Of a stretch of 7,834 bases of DNA, positions 1 to 7,757 are shown piece by piece. The stretch is from Tannerella sp. (lineage in GTDB: Bacteria > Bacteroidota > Bacteroidia > Bacteroidales > Tannerellaceae). Within the stretch, counting starts at the first letter, position 1; each line of letters starts with the position of its first letter. The stretch covers positions 1 through 7,834 of the forward strand of contig JAITDQ010000285.1 in NCBI GenBank assembly GCA_031282485.1, given 5' to 3'. The translations under genes and the position numbers were made by a program. The notes under the pieces were generated by a model that saw only the letters and a list, made by a program, of their open reading frames with translations, made no database searches and was not told the origin of the DNA.

Positions 1-236
1 TTTGCGTTTTCATCCATGCGGAAAACGCGGATTTGTCCGTCTTTTCCGCGGAACGCTTTCAGCCCTTCGAAAGCTTCCTGCCCATAATGCAGGCATGTCG
101 CAGCGATATGAATATTCAAAATCTCGGAAGACGATACTTCCAACTCTCCCCATTTCCCGTCTTTGTAAAAACATCTTACGTTATAATCGGTTTTCATGTA
201 ACCGAAAGGCAATTCTGACCATTTTATATTTTCCAT
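1..236 (-). CDS. ilvE: Branched-chain amino acid aminotransferase, N-terminal part (cut by window edge)
   Basis: Partial gene: 78 codons from ATG at 236-234 run off the left edge. The translation begins MENIKWSELPFGYMKTDYNV and contains LHYGQEAFEGLKAFRGKDG (about residues 49-67) followed by IRVFR. This is the characteristic N-terminal block of fold-type IV PLP-dependent branched-chain aminotransferases of the longer type II-like group. Family knowledge: the cytosolic enzyme transfers the amino group between glutamate and the keto acids of leucine, isoleucine and valine, the last step of their synthesis. The catalytic lysine that binds PLP lies further downstream and is outside the window, so activity cannot be judged. 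The start is well supported because the family similarity begins within the first ten residues. No strong Shine-Dalgarno is present and the upstream 30 bases are very A/T-rich, as is common in Bacteroidota. It is codirectional with tamL, 137 bp away, and likely has its own promoter. Confidence 0.9.
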   Translation of the reverse strand, partial: MENIKWSELPFGYMKTDYNVRCFYKDGKWGELEVSSSEILNIHIAATCLHYGQEAFEGLKAFRGKDGQIRVFRMDENA

Positions 237-274
237 ATTGTATAATTATTATTATGATTATGCTTTTCCGGCCA

Positions 275-282
275 CAAAATTA
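275..282 (-). promoter_or_regulatory. Candidate -7 promoter box for ilvE
   Basis: The minus strand reads TAATTTTG, a full match to the Bacteroides -7 consensus TAnnTTTG. Transcription would begin near 268-270, leaving an A/T-rich leader of about 33 nt before the ilvE ATG. No convincing TTTG -33 box lies 19-21 bp upstream, where the sequence is CAGT, so this is a half-supported promoter. Its position between the tamL stop and ilvE suggests ilvE can be expressed independently of the tam genes. Confidence 0.4.
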
Positions 283-347
283 ATGGTTTTTTTCGATAAT
301 GCACTGTTTTCGGTTTGTTTTTTATGGCGGGAAATTTTTACGGGAAT

Positions 348-366
348 AAAAAAAGCGTTCCGAACA
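348..366 (-). terminator. Weak terminator candidate after tamL
   Basis: Seven bases after the tamL stop codon the minus strand reads TGTTCGGAACG followed by C and a run of seven T. The short stem (GTT/AAC plus a U-G pair around a CGG loop) is marginal, but a hairpin followed directly by a T-run just downstream of a stop codon is the expected arrangement. The stem may be too weak to act alone. Confidence 0.25.
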
Positions 367-373
367 GGATATA

Positions 374-2902
374 TTAAAACGGGTATCCCAGTGCGATATG
401 GAAACCGATACTGTTCCGGAATGAAGGGGCGTTGAAGTATTTTTTCCTGCGTGGGGGATTTTCGCTGCCGGAATCCTGCGCGCGGGCAGCGGGATCATTT
501 GTGTCGCCGACGCTGTACGGGCCGGCGGGATCATACGGGAAATGCAGGGCGTAACCGATATCAAAACGGAATATGAGCATATCCATATCGTAACGGAAAC
601 CGAGGCCGGTTCCGAGGGCGATGTCGTTCAGGAAATGCTTCCACTGGAAAGTTCCGCCGGGGCGCGTCACATCCGGGCGCAATAACCAGACATTACCGGC
701 GTCAAGGAAAACGGCTATGTCCAAGTCGCCGACAAGGCGGCCGCGATATTCGATGTTGCCTTCCAGTTTCCAGTCGCCGTTTTGGTCGATGTACGCATAG
801 ACGTTATCCGGATGCGGCCTGAAACGTCCCGGGCCGATGCTTCGTATGGTGAATGCGCGGATACTGTTTGCGCCGCCGACATAAAAGCGTTCGTTATACG
901 GCGCCACCGTCGAATTGCCATAACTGTATATGATGCCTCCGCCGAGGCGCATGGCCAGATGCCGGTTACGGTCGATGCGATAGTTATAGCGCAGTTCGGT
1001 TGTCGCTTTCACGAACTGTGCATAGGGATTTCCGAAAATGTAATTTTGCCCGCCGGATTTCCTGCCGAACAGCGCATAGGCGCCCGAAACGAGGTTGCCC
1101 GCTTCCGATACGGTGAACCGCCACCACGTCTTATGCCGTTCTTCCCGCAATGAGGAGTTATCCAGCGTATAGGAATATCCTATGGAGGGTATAAACTGAT
1201 CCTCCAAACTCTGCCGCAGGGAGGGATTAAAATCCACAATGCTGTCAAAAGCATACGTTGTCTTCCAAAGTTTATTGAACACTAAGCGGAACGGCGTAAA
1301 AACATGCTGGCGGATAGGATTGGGAACAAATTCATAAGAAAGGCCTCCTTCGATCTTCAGCATCGTATAATATTTCGCCCTGTTTAAAACGCTGATGTCA
1401 AAATCAAGATGCGTCGAGGCTGAAAAATCATACGCCCTTTTACCTATCCGCGGCAGCACAAGGCGCGGAAACAGGATATTTCCTTTCACGCCTGTCTTAT
1501 AGTTATTTATCACGCCCGTATTCCGTATATTTTTCTCTCCCGTATTCCACTCATACGCCCCATATACGGAAGCGGTAAATACTTCTCCGCCGCCGAACGC
1601 ATTTCGACGCGTAAGATTTAGCGACGCGCCGGGGCCGGCATAACTGTCGTCACTAACGGTTGTCCGGACTTCAAACGTGCCGTTCAGCGGATAGTCATAC
1701 AACGCATTTATCCTTATGTTCATCGTATCGCACGCAGGTGTTGTATTCTCCGGGATATACTGAAATTCCGCGAAACGGAAAATGTCCAGCCGGTTAATAG
1801 CCGTTTGCGTTTCGATTTGTTTTTCTAAGGAATACAATTCTCCCGTTCCGAATTGCAGCTGGTCATATAAGATAGACGGGCGTATGCGTAATTTCCCTTC
1901 ATAGCAGATGAGTAAATCTTTGTAATAAAGGCTGTCTGTCGGGCGTTCATTATCGTATCCCCTCAGATAAACGGAAACGTTCCCGATCTTCCACGGCCGC
2001 AGGACGGAACGCGGGGCGCCCTGTTTCAGGCCTGCCCTCAGACGGATTTTGTGTGGGGACAACGTAGAATCTGCCTGATAAACGATATATTCGGGTCTGA
2101 AATAATAATACCCGTTATTCTGCATAATCATCGCCACGCGCTGCCTCTCGTACTCCAGCCTTTCGACGCTGAACAAATCTCCGGCATAGACCATCCGGTC
2201 GGCCTCGTTCAGCGAGAGCAGCGTATCGCCGCGATGCTGCATTCGCCTCCACTCTATCGAGTCGATTACGTAAGGCTCGTTTAAAGTGACTTTGTAACGC
2301 ACTTTTGCTTTCAGCGAATCTTTTTTATCCGGTATTATTTCGTAGCCGGTCTCACTTTCGAAATAGCCGTTGTCGCGCAGTAAATTCCGGACAATCAAAG
2401 AGCGTGTTTCCGGCTTGGCGGTAGATATCAGCACCGGTTTGGCGGCAAGCCAGTTCATCATCCAGCGGCGAAACGGGCCTTTCTTGTTGGCGTTCGCATT
2501 ATAAACCCACAAACCCAGCGGTATAGGCGTCCGGGTGGTAGAACTTCCGAGCAGCGCATTGTTCGGGGGACAGGCAAAAGCGTTTTCTATCCTGTCGAGC
2601 AGTTCGTCGTTAATCTTTGCGCTGTCTTTGTCCGTTATATCTATGCCGGCGATGCCGGTATACAAAATTTCACCTGCGGGGAGATTCGCGGTAGTGGAAC
2701 ATGACGTAACAGCCATAATTATGCAGTACAGCATGCAGCCATATAAACAAATTCGCTTCAACCGGCAAACCGGCGTTCCGGCAAGCGGCGCCGGGAATGT
2801 CGGAGACATGCGGGAAACGGAGGCGTCGCCGGAGGGACGGACGGTTTCCGTCTTCCGTCCGAGGAAGAGAAACCGGTTTGATTTTGTTACTTTAGATAGC
2901 AT
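374..2902 (-). CDS. tamL: TamL: lipid-anchored TamA/BamA-family outer-membrane beta-barrel protein
   Basis: 842 residues if started at the ATG at 2902. A lipoprotein signal precedes Cys68: basic LKR at 48-50, a hydrophobic stretch, then lipobox VTSC (65-68). Residues about 79-415 form the periplasmic POTRA region. Three repeats are suggested by the elements NLLRDNGYFESETGYEI, IMQNNGYYYFRPEYI and LDIFRFAEFQYIP. From about 425 onward comes a 16-strand-type barrel (Bac_surface_Ag family). Its lid loop motif is GGANSIRAF with Arg682 (VRGF in BamA), then GLGFRYD (766-772), and the protein ends in a beta-signal strand finishing IALGYPF with a C-terminal Phe. Family knowledge: TamL is the lipidated TamA variant of Bacteroidota, which partners TamB in outer-membrane assembly. 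No acidic residues follow Cys68 (STTANLPAGE), so the lipid anchor should face the periplasm rather than being surface-exported. It lies 68 bp after tamB with no promoter match between, so cotranscription is likely. The start is uncertain: alternatives are ATG at 2809 (Met32) and TTG at 2761, the latter giving an ideal signal peptide beginning MKRICLYG. Confidence 0.9.
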   Translation of the reverse strand: MLSKVTKSNRFLFLGRKTETVRPSGDASVSRMSPTFPAPLAGTPVCRLKRICLYGCMLYCIIMAVTSCSTTANLPAGEILYTGIAGIDITDKDSAKINDELLDRIENAFACPPNNALLGSSTTRTPIPLGLWVYNANANKKGPFRRWMMNWLAAKPVLISTAKPETRSLIVRNLLRDNGYFESETGYEIIPDKKDSLKAKVRYKVTLNEPYVIDSIEWRRMQHRGDTLLSLNEADRMVYAGDLFSVERLEYERQRVAMIMQNNGYYYFRPEYIVYQADSTLSPHKIRLRAGLKQGAPRSVLRPWKIGNVSVYLRGYDNERPTDSLYYKDLLICYEGKLRIRPSILYDQLQFGTGELYSLEKQIETQTAINRLDIFRFAEFQYIPENTTPACDTMNIRINALYDYPLNGTFEVRTTVSDDSYAGPGASLNLTRRNAFGGGEVFTASVYGAYEWNTGEKNIRNTGVINNYKTGVKGNILFPRLVLPRIGKRAYDFSASTHLDFDISVLNRAKYYTMLKIEGGLSYEFVPNPIRQHVFTPFRLVFNKLWKTTYAFDSIVDFNPSLRQSLEDQFIPSIGYSYTLDNSSLREERHKTWWRFTVSEAGNLVSGAYALFGRKSGGQNYIFGNPYAQFVKATTELRYNYRIDRNRHLAMRLGGGIIYSYGNSTVAPYNERFYVGGANSIRAFTIRSIGPGRFRPHPDNVYAYIDQNGDWKLEGNIEYRGRLVGDLDIAVFLDAGNVWLLRPDVTRPGGTFQWKHFLNDIALGTGLGFRYDMDMLIFRFDIGYALHFPYDPAGPYSVGDTNDPAARAQDSGSENPPRRKKYFNAPSFRNSIGFHIALGYPF
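2762..2875 (-). other. GC-rich, hairpin-forming stretch at the 5' end of the tamL frame
   Basis: Bases 2762-2860 are about 70% GC by hand count (69 of 99), against roughly half in the flanking genes. They contain three CCGGC copies at an exact 8-nt spacing (plus-strand starts 2762, 2770, 2778) and an opposing GCCGG at 2790-2794. There are also two mutually exclusive inverted repeats: 2842-2875 (CGGTTT with AAACCG, and TCTTCC with GGAAGA) and 2835-2860 (GGACGGA with TCCGTCC). In the mRNA this lies between the first ATG of the tamL frame and the lipoprotein signal. It is either an unusual coding extension or a structured untranslated leader. Confidence 0.45.
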
Positions 2903-2970
2903 ATCTGTTTTGAAAAACTGTTATATCCTGTTTTATTTCGTATCACATAAAGTGGTTTTTAATGATGAAG

Positions 2971-5900
2971 TCATAACGCTGTCTTTTCCGTGACTTCATT
3001 ATCGCCGGGCAGACCGGAACCGGATTCTTCCTCTTCTTCTTCTTCCTCCTCCTCCTCTTCCTCCGTATTTCCTTCTGCATGATTGTCCTCCCCGTCTTCC
3101 GTGACGATTGTATCCTGTTTCCTGGGGAAAAATAAATCCCCGAAACGTTTCACTTTCCTGCTTATCAAAAAGCTTGCTCCTGTTTTCGATATTTCACCCT
3201 CGAAAAGATTCTCATATTCCTTACTCCGAAACGCTTTGACGGAACGCGAGCCGTCGGCATCCAGCATGTATTCCAGGGAAACGCCGTCTAAGAGAAACGC
3301 ATTGCCGTACACGGGATCGTTCGTCGAATAGCGAAGCCCTAACGTCGTGTTGAATCGCTCATTGAAAAAGCTTTTATAGAAACGGCCGATATAATCTACG
3401 CGGCGTCCCATGCCCTGTTGCGTGCCGTCGTAAGTCTCGACGTCGAAAGAGAAGGGCACGTCGCCGAGCAAACTGCCGAGCATGTTTTTTATTTCACGCT
3501 GTAACAGGCTATTCAATGCCATTCCCACGTCTAAGTTACTGTTGCCGGCGGAGCCTCCGCTCGCAAGGAAAACGCCTGTCACGAGCAAACTTATCGCCTG
3601 TTTGCTGCGTTCTTCCTCGCCCATGGACGTCAATTGGTTTTGCACCACAGCTTCCGTCGGAGCCTCGAGAATAAAACGGACGGAAACGTCGTCGAGGTTA
3701 TTCCGCAACTGTATGCCGGAGTTGAAGTCCACCGTTTTTTTCCGGCCGTCTACATCAATAGCCGACCGTACGCGGGAATAAGCCGTTATGTTAAGGCGCG
3801 GATTCAGCGGATCGCCTGCCCAGTCTACATAACTGCCGTTTCTGATGGAAAAATCCGTCAGCGGAATAACCGGAATCGCATAGCGCATCGTGCCGTCCGA
3901 CAGGGTATACCGTCCGTTTAAGATCATATTTCCCTGCGAAGAATACTGCAACGACAAATCGCCGCCGCCCTTCAAATCTACATAGTTCGACTGTTCTTCG
4001 TCCAAGTTGATCCGTATCTTCACAACCGGGTCTATCTTGATGTTGATAAGAACATCCGCCCCGCTCATCGCCGCAAAGTTGCGTGCCTGCTCTGCGAAAT
4101 TAAACGGGCGGCGCGTACGGTACGGCAGCGTATCGGCAAAATACGAGAATGTGACGAGGTTATTAAAGTGATCCTGCACCTCCAGCGGAGAGTTGAGCAT
4201 CACGTAAGTCAGGTTTGTATTGCCGAGGATGTGTAAATTCCCGCGCATACGCAATGCCTGCAGCGGGCCTGTCAAGGTAGTGTTTACATCCACGAACAAC
4301 CTTCCGTAGGCCTGGCTTTCCGGCGTTTTTTTCGAGTCGATGATCTGTAAATTCGTCGCCGATATGCGGAGATCGGCCGTCGGACGGTTTGTGTTTGTCA
4401 CATCAACGGTTCCGTCAATGACGAGGGGATTATTCCGCAGTCCGTAGATGCTGTATTTGTCCAGACCGATTTTGTTTTTCGTCACTTTTATCTGCTTGTC
4501 GTCAAAGCGCAGCGTGGTTGCCGAAGGGATAATGTATGCGGAGCCTTTCTCTACCTGTAATGTCCCGCTTACAAGGGGTTTCACGTCGGTTCCCGTAATC
4601 GAAAAGTCGCCCAGCAGGGCGCCGTCCAAGCGAGCCGTCCGGCCGGGAAGCAGCGCATTAAACATGTCCAGCGGTAATTTATTGATTGATATCACGCCGT
4701 CGATATGGTTCTCACGCCTGCCTTCCTTATACAAAACGGAAAGCGATGATATTTCCGACATGTCGTGGAATACGTGCAAGTCGACCTGATGTGTGCCATT
4801 GTCCATGGGCATATAAGTGGCGCTCATCAACAGTTCGCCGATACGTCCGTTATCATAATAAAGATCGTCTACATCACCGTCGGCGACGACGATAAAGGAT
4901 GTTTCCTGCGGCTCATACCTCAATGTCGCGTTCAGCAGCCCTTTCAACGACGGCAGGCTTCCGAAACGCGCCGAAAGCTTTTCCAGATCGAGCCGGTTCA
5001 GTTCGACCATGATTTCTTTCGTCGAATCGTCGTCGTCGCCGGAATGAACCCATAACGATGCATAATCGCCCCCGTCTAACCGCAGATCGGCAGCCATATC
5101 TTTCATACTCTTGAAACGGATATAGTTATTGTCGTTGACCGTAAACGGCAAAAAGGCGATTACGGGCTTTTCCGGATATAAATGAAAATCAAACCCCTCG
5201 ACGGCCTTTTTAAGGTTCATGCCGAGATACAGCCCTTTCTCGCCGCTGCTGTTGACGTACGTGGCGAAGATATCCGCATCATCCTCGCGGATATACCCGT
5301 ATGCATTTGCACGAAAGGCTTCCTGGTTGCGGAAACGGTTTTTCGACACGGCGGCCGTGTATTGCAGTCCCAGTGTATCCTGCCATACATTGAGGCGGAT
5401 CGTATCGATCTTTAACGTGTCTTTTACTAATGCGCGAAGCTCTCCGTCCATTTGAAGACCTTCTCCCGGCGAAACCGTCATGTTCAGGTTGAATGTTTCG
5501 AAAAACAGGTCGTATTCCTGCATGAAATTGTATAACGGATTGTCGCGTCCGGCGTTTATCCGCACCGACATGTCGGGGAAGCAGGAGCGTAATTCGCGGA
5601 AATTAATCATCGAATCGCGCTGCAGTTGCTTTTCCAGTTCCCCGGATATATAGACCGTTTTTTCCGCTAACGAACTTAAATCCGCATTACCCGTAAGCAT
5701 AACTTCCAAGTCGCCGGCATGAAGCGAACTCCTTATGGTATCTTCCGTCGAACGGAACGCAAGCGTCAGCATTTTGGACTGTATCATCTGGCTATCTATG
5801 TTCATGTTCCAGTTTCCTAACGTGACGTCGAGCGAATGAGCCTTCTTCATGTCCGATTCTATTTCCGAAAATACCTGAAAGGAGGTGGTTAGCGGCGTTT

Positions 5901-7740
5901 CCGTGAGCCGCAAGCCGTAAAAATCGAGCGTGTCGACATCGGCGATTAAGATTCCCTTTACATTATTCTTACGGATATCGCCGTCGAGGGTAACATGTCC
6001 CCTGACTAAGGGATAGCCGCTATGCAATCCGGCTTGCAGATGATTTTCCCGGAGGTTTCCCTTCAGCGATATGTCCGATATGGATGTGTTTCCATAAGAT
6101 GCCTCACGTATCTCCGCTTCTAATTCCATCCATGTGGAAGGACGGTAAGGATCCGTCCCCTGCCCTGTTGCGTGCATGCGTGCGCTCAACGACATGACGG
6201 AATCGCCGGGCAGGAAATGCACCGGTTCCAGCTTGTCTACGTCTAAGGATGCCTCGTAGCTGTTCCTGAACGTGTTGTATTTGCCTGAAAATTTCACTTC
6301 GCCCTCGCTTTCGCGGATAACCAGACCGGCTACATACTGACCCTTATCAATGGATACTGACCCGGCCATACGTATGCTGTCCGGCACCCGGACACGCGAC
6401 TGTAACGAGACGGGCAGCAGGGCGGATACAAAATTCATGTTCTGCGTTCCGGCTTTGTAACGGAAACTCCCGGAACGGCGTCTTTCGTCCATGACGGATT
6501 TTAGCGCTCCCTTGATGTTCATGTCAAAAGCGCCGGGCAAATGTGCGTCGAGTTTGTGCAGGGTCAGGTTTCCGGTATTTCCGCCGGCGGACAGGGAGAA
6601 GTGAAGCGTCGTATCCGGATAGTATTTCCGGAGATTGCTCTTTCCCCTTCCCGTTCCTTTTCCCGTTCCCGGCAGGTCGCCGGCGATAAGCATCACGTCT
6701 TCCTTGCCTGCGGAAGCAGACAGGTCGACCGACAGTTCGCCACGGGGATTCAGGCTGTCAATGGCCGACCACGGCGCGTCGAGCTGTAATTGCAGCGTCG
6801 AATAATCCGTCTGCACCAGAAACGAAGGAATCTGAAGCCGGATGCTGTCGGATATAATACTCCCCGTCGCAGACCGGAGGACAACGCCCGAACGCTCGCG
6901 GGCGGAACATTCTTTCAACAGGGCGTGTATGTCATTTTCATACAGGTACGATAACGAATCGAACAGTAAATGTACGTCGTAAAAGCAAATATGGGAGGCG
7001 TCGAATCCCGCCGGCAGGTCTTCGCGGAAATCCGTGCCGTAGAATACCTCCGGCACATCCAGCTGCAAACGCGACGCGCCGTAGAAATATCTGCCCAGGT
7101 CTACAATGCCTTCGGACAACGTGGCATTGTCAATCTGCAAATCAATGTAAACGGAATCGCACGGCAGGCGGCATGAGAAAGCGACATTGTTAAGTTCTAT
7201 CTTCCCCAGCTCTATAAGCCAGTTCCCGCCGAACTGCGAAGTGTCCGCCGCCGTCGTATCGCACACGAACAGGTCAACGTCGGCATCCGACAGGGTGACA
7301 TTGCTCAGTAACGCACGTTCGTCCGCCGAACTGACGGAATCCGCTTTCAGGAAAACATCCCCCACGCTGCCTTTCACGACCACGCCGTCAATCAGGTTTC
7401 CCGTGTTGAAATCGAGCTTTTGCAGGCGGATTCCGTCAACGGACAGGAGTCCTTTCAGTAATGGTTTGAAACGTATTTGCAGTGTGAATTTATTCAGGTA
7501 CAGCAACGTATCATTACTCGGACCTACGGCAGAAACGTTGTATGCCGAAAAATTCAGCGGGAATGAAAGCCTGAAATACTCAAATTCGATATTCATACCG
7601 GCCGCTTCCGACGCATAACCGGCCGCTTTCCTGACTATGATATTCTGAACGGGAGGAATATATAAAACTGCAACCGCCGACAGTAACAAAACTATCGGTA
7701 TTAACAGTATGATTCCAACCCGTTTCGCCCAAATACGCAT
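2971..7740 (-). CDS. tamB: TamB: translocation and assembly module inner-membrane subunit (DUF490, AsmA-like)
   Basis: 1589 residues. The N-terminus is a basic stretch (MRIWAKR) followed by a single membrane anchor at about 8-28, then YIPPVQN and an AsmA-like opening. Residues about 30-1130 are long, low-similarity beta-rich sequence, expected to form the extended hydrophobic-groove structure of this family. The conserved C-terminal TamB domain (DUF490) covers about 1150-1510. Its landmarks are LKGGGDLSL (1256-1264), a NPRLNITAYS segment and LTSMGEEERSKQAISLLVTG starting near 1371. Family knowledge: TamB is fixed in the inner membrane, crosses the periplasm and contacts the POTRA domains of its TamA/TamL partner. 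It is linked to outer-membrane protein assembly and phospholipid transport. It is longer than the E. coli protein (about 1260), as is usual in Bacteroidota. The ATG at 7740 is chosen because AGAGGA lies 7 nt upstream and the hydrophobic anchor follows at once. Oddities: a GTGKGTGRGKS loop (358-368), a DDDD patch, and 13 consecutive Glu (1560-1572) near the end. Confidence 0.93.
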   Translation of the reverse strand: MRIWAKRVGIILLIPIVLLLSAVAVLYIPPVQNIIVRKAAGYASEAAGMNIEFEYFRLSFPLNFSAYNVSAVGPSNDTLLYLNKFTLQIRFKPLLKGLLSVDGIRLQKLDFNTGNLIDGVVVKGSVGDVFLKADSVSSADERALLSNVTLSDADVDLFVCDTTAADTSQFGGNWLIELGKIELNNVAFSCRLPCDSVYIDLQIDNATLSEGIVDLGRYFYGASRLQLDVPEVFYGTDFREDLPAGFDASHICFYDVHLLFDSLSYLYENDIHALLKECSARERSGVVLRSATGSIISDSIRLQIPSFLVQTDYSTLQLQLDAPWSAIDSLNPRGELSVDLSASAGKEDVMLIAGDLPGTGKGTGRGKSNLRKYYPDTTLHFSLSAGGNTGNLTLHKLDAHLPGAFDMNIKGALKSVMDERRRSGSFRYKAGTQNMNFVSALLPVSLQSRVRVPDSIRMAGSVSIDKGQYVAGLVIRESEGEVKFSGKYNTFRNSYEASLDVDKLEPVHFLPGDSVMSLSARMHATGQGTDPYRPSTWMELEAEIREASYGNTSISDISLKGNLRENHLQAGLHSGYPLVRGHVTLDGDIRKNNVKGILIADVDTLDFYGLRLTETPLTTSFQVFSEIESDMKKAHSLDVTLGNWNMNIDSQMIQSKMLTLAFRSTEDTIRSSLHAGDLEVMLTGNADLSSLAEKTVYISGELEKQLQRDSMINFRELRSCFPDMSVRINAGRDNPLYNFMQEYDLFFETFNLNMTVSPGEGLQMDGELRALVKDTLKIDTIRLNVWQDTLGLQYTAAVSKNRFRNQEAFRANAYGYIREDDADIFATYVNSSGEKGLYLGMNLKKAVEGFDFHLYPEKPVIAFLPFTVNDNNYIRFKSMKDMAADLRLDGGDYASLWVHSGDDDDSTKEIMVELNRLDLEKLSARFGSLPSLKGLLNATLRYEPQETSFIVVADGDVDDLYYDNGRIGELLMSATYMPMDNGTHQVDLHVFHDMSEISSLSVLYKEGRRENHIDGVISINKLPLDMFNALLPGRTARLDGALLGDFSITGTDVKPLVSGTLQVEKGSAYIIPSATTLRFDDKQIKVTKNKIGLDKYSIYGLRNNPLVIDGTVDVTNTNRPTADLRISATNLQIIDSKKTPESQAYGRLFVDVNTTLTGPLQALRMRGNLHILGNTNLTYVMLNSPLEVQDHFNNLVTFSYFADTLPYRTRRPFNFAEQARNFAAMSGADVLINIKIDPVVKIRINLDEEQSNYVDLKGGGDLSLQYSSQGNMILNGRYTLSDGTMRYAIPVIPLTDFSIRNGSYVDWAGDPLNPRLNITAYSRVRSAIDVDGRKKTVDFNSGIQLRNNLDDVSVRFILEAPTEAVVQNQLTSMGEEERSKQAISLLVTGVFLASGGSAGNSNLDVGMALNSLLQREIKNMLGSLLGDVPFSFDVETYDGTQQGMGRRVDYIGRFYKSFFNERFNTTLGLRYSTNDPVYGNAFLLDGVSLEYMLDADGSRSVKAFRSKEYENLFEGEISKTGASFLISRKVKRFGDLFFPRKQDTIVTEDGEDNHAEGNTEEEEEEEEEEEEESGSGLPGDNEVTEKTAL
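3025..3063 (-). repeat. Triplet GAR repeat encoding 13 glutamates in TamB
   Basis: Thirteen consecutive GAA or GAG codons encode Glu1560-1572, 17 residues before the TamB stop. The tract is an imperfect purine-only triplet repeat (GAG and GAA mixed), so a slipped-strand change would alter the Glu number without breaking the frame. It follows other acidic residues (TEDGEDNHAEGNT) and leads into SGSGLPGDNE, making a disordered, strongly negative tail. Confidence 0.9.
6648..6669 (-). repeat. 12-bp tandem duplication in tamB
   Basis: The plus-strand decamer TTCCCGTTCC occurs at 6648-6657 and again at 6660-6669, a 12-bp period equal to four codons. It encodes GTGK followed by GTGR within PGTGKGTGRGKS (residues 357-368). 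This looks like a small in-frame duplication that made a Gly-rich basic loop between beta segments. Confidence 0.7.
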
Positions 7741-7747
7741 AAATATA

Positions 7748-7753
7748 TCCTCT
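7748..7753 (-). promoter_or_regulatory. Shine-Dalgarno-like site of tamB
   Basis: AGAGGA on the minus strand lies 7 nt before the ATG at 7740. It decides the start against an upstream in-frame TTG at 7767, which would add nine residues but falls inside the likely -7 promoter box. Confidence 0.6.
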
Positions 7754-7757
7754 TTTA

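Noticed and set aside
2..283. Plus-strand frame at the left edge
   Set aside because: Antisense to the clear IlvE N-terminal sequence and runs into its promoter region.
782..1153. Plus-strand frame of 123 codons inside tamL
   Set aside because: Antisense to the TamL barrel, with no recognisable domain or start signal.
2903..2970. Separate promoter for tamL in the tamB-tamL gap
   Set aside because: No TAnnTTTG box is present on the minus strand here; cotranscription with tamB is the simpler reading.
2535..2993. Plus-strand frame of 152 codons crossing the tamB-tamL gap
   Set aside because: It lies antisense to the start of tamL, resembles no family, and has composition expected of the mirror of a coding frame.
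6637..6669. Walker A-like nucleotide-binding loop (GTGKGTGRGKS) in TamB
   Set aside because: The spacing does not fit GxxxxGK[ST] (Lys stands where the first Gly should be), the segment is a small tandem duplication, and the protein is periplasmic, where no ATP is expected.
7187..7618. Plus-strand frame of 143 codons inside tamB
   Set aside because: Fully antisense to the well-supported TamB N-terminal region; Ser-rich translation typical of a shadow frame.
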